A stretch of 17,051 nt of DNA from JBEKDJ01 sp050014415. Lineage in GTDB: Bacteria; Desulfobacterota; BSN033; UBA1163. A program made the position numbers and the translations under genes. Shown here one piece after another: positions 14,308 through 17,051 of this stretch. The notes under the pieces were generated by a model. That model was not told where the DNA came from. It was given only the letters and a program-made list of their open reading frames with translations, and did not search any database. The stretch's first letter is position 1, and each line of letters starts with the position of its first letter. Location of the stretch: contig JBEKDJ010000078.1 of the NCBI GenBank assembly GCA_050014415.1, forward strand, positions 1 to 17,051, in the 5' to 3' direction.

Positions 14308-14539
14308 CCTCATCGACCTTACTTTGAGGGAAATTTCGAAGGGCTACGTCCCGGGAACTTTAAAATGGATTAAGAAAACTCGACCGAATGACTGGACGAA
14401 GGTCTTAGTCGAAGAAGGAATGATTAACAAAACGGCTTTAGAGGGCGACGTGGTAAGTTTGAAAGAAACTCTCTCTACGTATCAGAAATTAATTTTCAGT
14501 TTGTATAAAAAATTTAAGAAGGAGACTGGCGACGTTTAA
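14288..14539 (+). CDS. Small uncharacterised protein overlapping the helicase end
   Basis: An 83-residue helical protein starting at the ATG at 14288 inside the helicase gene (20-base overlap), preceded by a weak AGGGAT site. It reads MDSQLTNLIDLTLREISKGY, then GTLKWIKKTRPNDWTKVLVE and a basic C-terminus. The overlap implies coupling to helicase translation. It could be a small replication accessory protein; no family recognised. Confidence 0.65.
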   Translation: MDSQLTNLIDLTLREISKGYVPGTLKWIKKTRPNDWTKVLVEEGMINKTALEGDVVSLKETLSTYQKLIFSLYKKFKKETGDV

Positions 14540-14566
14540 AGTCTCCGAACTTCGGGGAGATAAACC

Positions 14567-15024
14567 GTGACGAAGAAACCGGAATAAAAGACGCTGTTAA
14601 GGTAAAAGATATTGCTGAGGCAGCGGAGATTTTCTATAAAGCCCAGGGTGCTTTTGAAAAAGCCCAAGATGCCCAAGAATTAAAACTTCGCTGTATCCGG
14701 CAAGCCGGAACAATCTTACTTCCCCCTGAGCAGGGGGGAATGACGGTAAGGGAAGATGGAGGGAGGCCAGAAAAAAACTCATTAGGCAACCTAACGAGTT
14801 TCCAGGAGACCCTTGAGCAAGGCGGTATTTCAGATAATACGGCCCATGTTTGGCAGAAAGTCGCCAGGGTGCCAGAGGATAAATTTGAAATCTATTTTAC
14901 GGAAGCCGATTACTATAAAGATGAGTTTACGATCGCGGGTTTATTAAAATTTGCGGGGAAAGGCCGGATCAAACCGGATGGATCGAGAAGAAAGCTTGTC
15001 AGGATTGTCTTAGTAAGGTCCTGA
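14567..15024 (+). CDS. Phage-type conserved hypothetical protein, apparently frameshifted near its start
   Basis: The body, in the frame ending at 15024, matches a conserved phage and integrative-element family: KDIAEAAEIFYKAQG, then DAQELKLRCIRQAG with a loop, and GGISDNTAHVWQKVARVPED with EFTIAGLLKFAGKG. It lacks any ATG, GTG or TTG between the upstream in-frame stop at about 14517 and the family's N-terminal region. In another frame a GTG at 14567, 8 bases after GGGGAG, encodes MTKKPE before a stop at 14585. Joining the two needs a one-base shift in GGAATAAAAG (14581-14590). Either the gene is a recent pseudogene, the assembly has an indel, or translation starts at a non-standard codon. 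A short form from the ATG at 14740 would lose the conserved N-terminal helix. Function unknown; often located in replication or regulatory regions. Confidence 0.6.
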
Positions 15025-15042
15025 AAGGAAGTGGAGTAGAGA

Positions 15043-15357
15043 ATGAAGTTTGAAATCGAATCGGCAGACATAGATCGCATTGCTCAGAGGGTCGCCGAGA
15101 TCATCAAACCCATGCTTACCCATACCCAAAGGCAAGACGAGAAGGATACCATTTTCGACGTTAAAGGCCTGGCTGAATATTTCCGGGTCAAAGAGTCCTG
15201 GGTATATCAACGAGTGCATACTAACTCAATACCTTATTTCAAGGTAGGCAAATACCCCAGGTTTAGAAAGAGAAAGATTGATGAATGGACGGAGAGCAAG
15301 GGGGTAAGGCCCATTCCCGGGTTGACGGTAGTGAAAAGGAGGGGGGTGTCCACTTGA
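15043..15357 (+). CDS. Excisionase-like helix-turn-helix protein (HTH_17)
   Basis: A 104-residue protein with a C-terminal excisionase/MerR-like fold at about residues 36-86: TIFDVKGLAEYFRVKESWVY, then QRVHTNSIPYFKVGKYPRF and a final KIDEWTESKG helix. The N-terminal helix (DIDRIAQRVAEIIKPML) may dimerise. GGAAGTGGAG lies upstream of the ATG at 15043. It sits at the right end, 143 bases before the antitoxin-integrase pair, the place for a directionality factor or a repressor/activator of integrase. It shares the fold, but not the N-terminal extension, with the 48-residue protein at 3391. Confidence 0.85.
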   Translation: MKFEIESADIDRIAQRVAEIIKPMLTHTQRQDEKDTIFDVKGLAEYFRVKESWVYQRVHTNSIPYFKVGKYPRFRKRKIDEWTESKGVRPIPGLTVVKRRGVST

Positions 15358-15445
15358 TTATGTGTCAAAATACCATGAAAAAAATGGCTGTAGAATCAGC
15401 CCGTTACAAACCCCTGTGCTCTAAATTGTGCAGTAGAGATTTTAC

Positions 15446-15473
15446 TTGACATAATTAAAAAAATATGAATAAT
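15446..15473 (+). promoter_or_regulatory. Candidate promoter of the antitoxin-integrase pair
   Basis: TTGACA (15446-15451) is followed after 16 bp of A/T-rich DNA by AATAAT (15468-15473), a 5/6 match to the -10 box. The start would be around 15480, about 20 bases before the antitoxin ATG. Confidence 0.55.
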
Positions 15474-15500
15474 AGTAATTATAGGCAGGAGGTATGCACT

Positions 15501-15713
15501 ATGAGGTTTATCACGGTATCCGATTTGAGCCATGAAGCGACTAAGATTATTTCTGCTCTTGAATCGAATAGAGAGGAGGTGGTGATCACAAGGAAGGGCA
15601 AGCCAGTAGCTTTGTTGAGACTGGTCTCTGACAGTGACTTTGGAACCAAAGAGATAGAGAAAAGAGGGAAGGAGATGAAAAAGTATGGTAAGAGGAATTT
15701 ACAAAAGAGGTAA
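15501..15713 (+). CDS. Orphan Phd/YefM-family antitoxin-like protein
   Basis: A 70-residue Phd/YefM fold protein: MRFITVSDLSHEATKIISAL, ESNREEVVITRKGKPVALLRLV, then a charged tail. The N-terminal domain of this family binds DNA as a dimer and represses its own promoter, while the C-terminal tail neutralises a partner toxin. GGAGG lies 8 bases before the ATG at 15501; an upstream in-frame ATG at 15465 overlaps the promoter. No toxin gene follows. Instead the integrase ATG lies inside its 3' end (29-base overlap). It may act as a repressor controlling integrase, or be left over from a lost toxin-antitoxin pair. Confidence 0.85.
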   Translation: MRFITVSDLSHEATKIISALESNREEVVITRKGKPVALLRLVSDSDFGTKEIEKRGKEMKKYGKRNLQKR

Positions 15714-16773
15714 CGTCTACTGGATAAGGTATGCAGGGCTTGATGGTAGGATCATCCGGGAGTCTTCCCATTCTCCTAAATTGAAAGAGGCCGGTGATTT
15801 GCTTATCGGAAGACGAAATGAGATCAAGGAAGGTCGGCAACCTGAGGTAAGGAAGCGGATCGTCGACCACACCTTTTATGAGCTCGCAGAGCAATATCTG
15901 AAATGGGCTGAGAGACAAAGAAGTTTTCAGAGTAAGAAATCCTTCGTTGAACAATTAACCGACGCGTTCGGCACAACCCCATTGAGGCAATTTAGCTCGA
16001 TGCTTTTGGAACAATACCAAACGGAGAGGCTTCAAAGAGGGAACAAACCCGCTACCGCTAACCGATTGCTTGCGACTCTAAAACATATGTTCACTAAAGC
16101 TGTGGAATGGGAAATGGTTGAAGAAGGAACCTTGAAGCGGATTAGAAAAGCAAAGCTCCTGGAAGAGAATAACCGGAGGCTGCGGTATCTTTCAATCGAG
16201 GAGTGCCAGTCCCTTCTTAATGCCTGTGATTTTCATTTGAGGCCAATCGTGATTTGTGGCCTTCATACGGGAATGCGGAAGGGCGAAATTTTGGGGTTGA
16301 CCTGGGACCGGGTTGATTTCAACAATGGCTTCATTTTGCTTGACAGGACCAAGAACGGAGAGCGCAGGGAGATCCCTATTGATGGAACCTTGAGAGAAAC
16401 CCTCTTAGGGCTATTCCACGGCACTAAAGAGAGGCCACGCAGAATTGACGTTAATCATGTTTTTTATGATCCTGCTACTGAAAAAAGTTGCAGGGGCATC
16501 GAGAGGTCTTTCCCCCAAGCCTGCAGAAGAGCGAAGATCACTGACTTTCATTTTCACGACCTGAGACACACCTTTGCGTCTCATCTCATCATGTCAGGAC
16601 AGGATATTACGACTGTCAAGGAATTGTTGGGTCACAAAACACTTACTATGACCCTGAGATACGCCCATCTCGCGCCTTCTCATAAGGTCAAAGCGGTTGA
16701 AGTGTTGGACAGCGTATTGACCGGGAAATCAACTGCACAATTACAGCACAATTCGGAGAGTGTGGGCCAATGA
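15685..16773 (+). CDS. int: Tyrosine recombinase (phage-type integrase)
   Basis: A 362-residue site-specific recombinase. The N-terminal 55 residues resemble the small arm-binding domain (MVRGIYKRGNVYWIRYAG), residues about 60-155 the core-binding SAM-like domain, and 165-340 the catalytic domain. All catalytic residues are present: R198 in HTGMRKGEI, K223 in RTKNGERREI, H291 and R294 in FHFHDLRHTFASH, H317 in LLGHKTL, and the nucleophile Y326 in TLRYAHL. Length and completeness suggest an active enzyme. It is the last gene of the element, pointing out toward the maf gene, with the attachment site expected just beyond at 16774-16906. No tRNA is present there, so the target is intergenic or near the maf 3' end. 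Confidence 0.95.
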   Translation: MVRGIYKRGNVYWIRYAGLDGRIIRESSHSPKLKEAGDLLIGRRNEIKEGRQPEVRKRIVDHTFYELAEQYLKWAERQRSFQSKKSFVEQLTDAFGTTPLRQFSSMLLEQYQTERLQRGNKPATANRLLATLKHMFTKAVEWEMVEEGTLKRIRKAKLLEENNRRLRYLSIEECQSLLNACDFHLRPIVICGLHTGMRKGEILGLTWDRVDFNNGFILLDRTKNGERREIPIDGTLRETLLGLFHGTKERPRRIDVNHVFYDPATEKSCRGIERSFPQACRRAKITDFHFHDLRHTFASHLIMSGQDITTVKELLGHKTLTMTLRYAHLAPSHKVKAVEVLDSVLTGKSTAQLQHNSESVGQ

Positions 16774-16860
16774 TCGAGGTTTATAACCCATTGAATTTAA
16801 TTGATAGAACCGGCGGAGATCGAAGCTATGTTCGTTTGACATACAATCAATGCATAATCC

Positions 16861-16886
16861 GCCATGCACTACGTAGAGTGCATGGC
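16861..16886. repeat. Perfect hairpin, first of a tandem pair
   Basis: GCCATGCACT and AGTGCATGGC form a perfect 10-bp stem around ACGTAG, in the convergent gap between integrase and maf. A bidirectional transcription barrier or a repetitive extragenic palindrome is possible. Confidence 0.7.
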
Positions 16887-16887
16887 A

Positions 16888-16913
16888 GCCCTGAACTCCA
16901 CGTAGTTCAGGGC
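16888..16913. repeat. Perfect hairpin, second of a tandem pair, overlapping maf stop
   Basis: GCCCTGAACT and AGTTCAGGGC form a 10-bp stem around CCACGT, one base after the first hairpin and with similar layout. The maf stop codon (16907-16909) lies in its right arm. Confidence 0.7.
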
Positions 16914-17051
16914 GAAATCCGAATTCCGCATTCCGAGATCGTAATAGCACCTTGACGATTGAGCATTTGAATCAACTCACATAGGGGAAGTCCCACTACA
17001 TTGGTATAGGATCCCTGGATTGATTCGATCATAAAAGAACCGATTCCCTGG
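16907..17051 (-). CDS. maf: Maf-family nucleoside triphosphate pyrophosphatase (C-terminal part; 5' end outside window)
   Basis: Forty-seven C-terminal residues match the end of Maf/YhdE proteins, which hydrolyse dTTP, UTP or modified nucleotides to monophosphates: QGIGSFMIESIQGSYTNVVG, then LPLCELIQML. The GSYTNVVGLPL segment is the family's closing signature and contributes to the nucleotide site. The last residues (CGIRISP) are encoded within a hairpin and may have been changed by insertion of that repeat. It is convergent with the integrase and marks the right chromosomal flank. Confidence 0.9.
   Translation of the reverse strand, partial: QGIGSFMIESIQGSYTNVVGLPLCELIQMLNRQGAITISECGIRISP

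Noticed and set aside
16774..16906. Possible tRNA as integration target
   Set aside because: No cloverleaf, anticodon arm or TPsiC consensus could be built on either strand here or at the left junction.

Overview
The window shows a boundary between bacterial chromosome and an integrated, phage-satellite-like element. The chromosomal flanks are a fragment of a catabolic operon on the left (minus strand, 1-2704) and the 3' end of a Maf-type nucleotide pyrophosphatase gene on the right (minus strand, 16907-17051). The left operon combines a branched-chain amino acid-type ABC permease, a beta-keto acid cleavage enzyme (BKACE/DUF849), a MaoC-like hydratase and a TetR regulator. Such a set fits an anaerobic or facultative, probably Desulfobacterota-like Gram-negative bacterium that degrades acyl-CoA or keto acids. 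The taxonomic guess is weak and rests on gene style only.

Between the flanks, about 3.4-16.8 kb, every confidently called gene is on the plus strand and most have strong Shine-Dalgarno sequences. In order: a 48-residue excisionase-like HTH protein (3391-3537); five small proteins that fall into two paralogous families (3553-5203); a tightly overlapping three-gene cassette of unrecognised proteins, one with a HEAT-like repeat (5663-7503); a long, gene-poor and partly decayed stretch with several tiny ORFs (7504-10246); a promoter, leader and hairpin terminator (10247-10371); a run of uncharacterised genes leading into a DnaD-like replication initiator and a DnaB-family helicase (10409-14307); two more small genes, one apparently frameshifted; a second excisionase-like HTH protein (15043-15357); and an orphan Phd-type antitoxin overlapping a tyrosine recombinase (15501-16773).

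The element therefore has integration, excision and replication functions, but I see no capsid, portal, terminase, tail, lysis or conjugation gene. The simplest reading is a phage satellite or a minimal integrative replicon of about 13.5 kb, with the 3.5-7.5 kb region as cargo. Repeats inside the linker of the DnaD-like gene look like a lambda-type origin embedded in the initiator gene. The cargo, especially the three-gene cassette 5663-7503 and the tandem small-protein families 3553-5203, is the best candidate for an undescribed system; its function cannot be read from the sequence alone.
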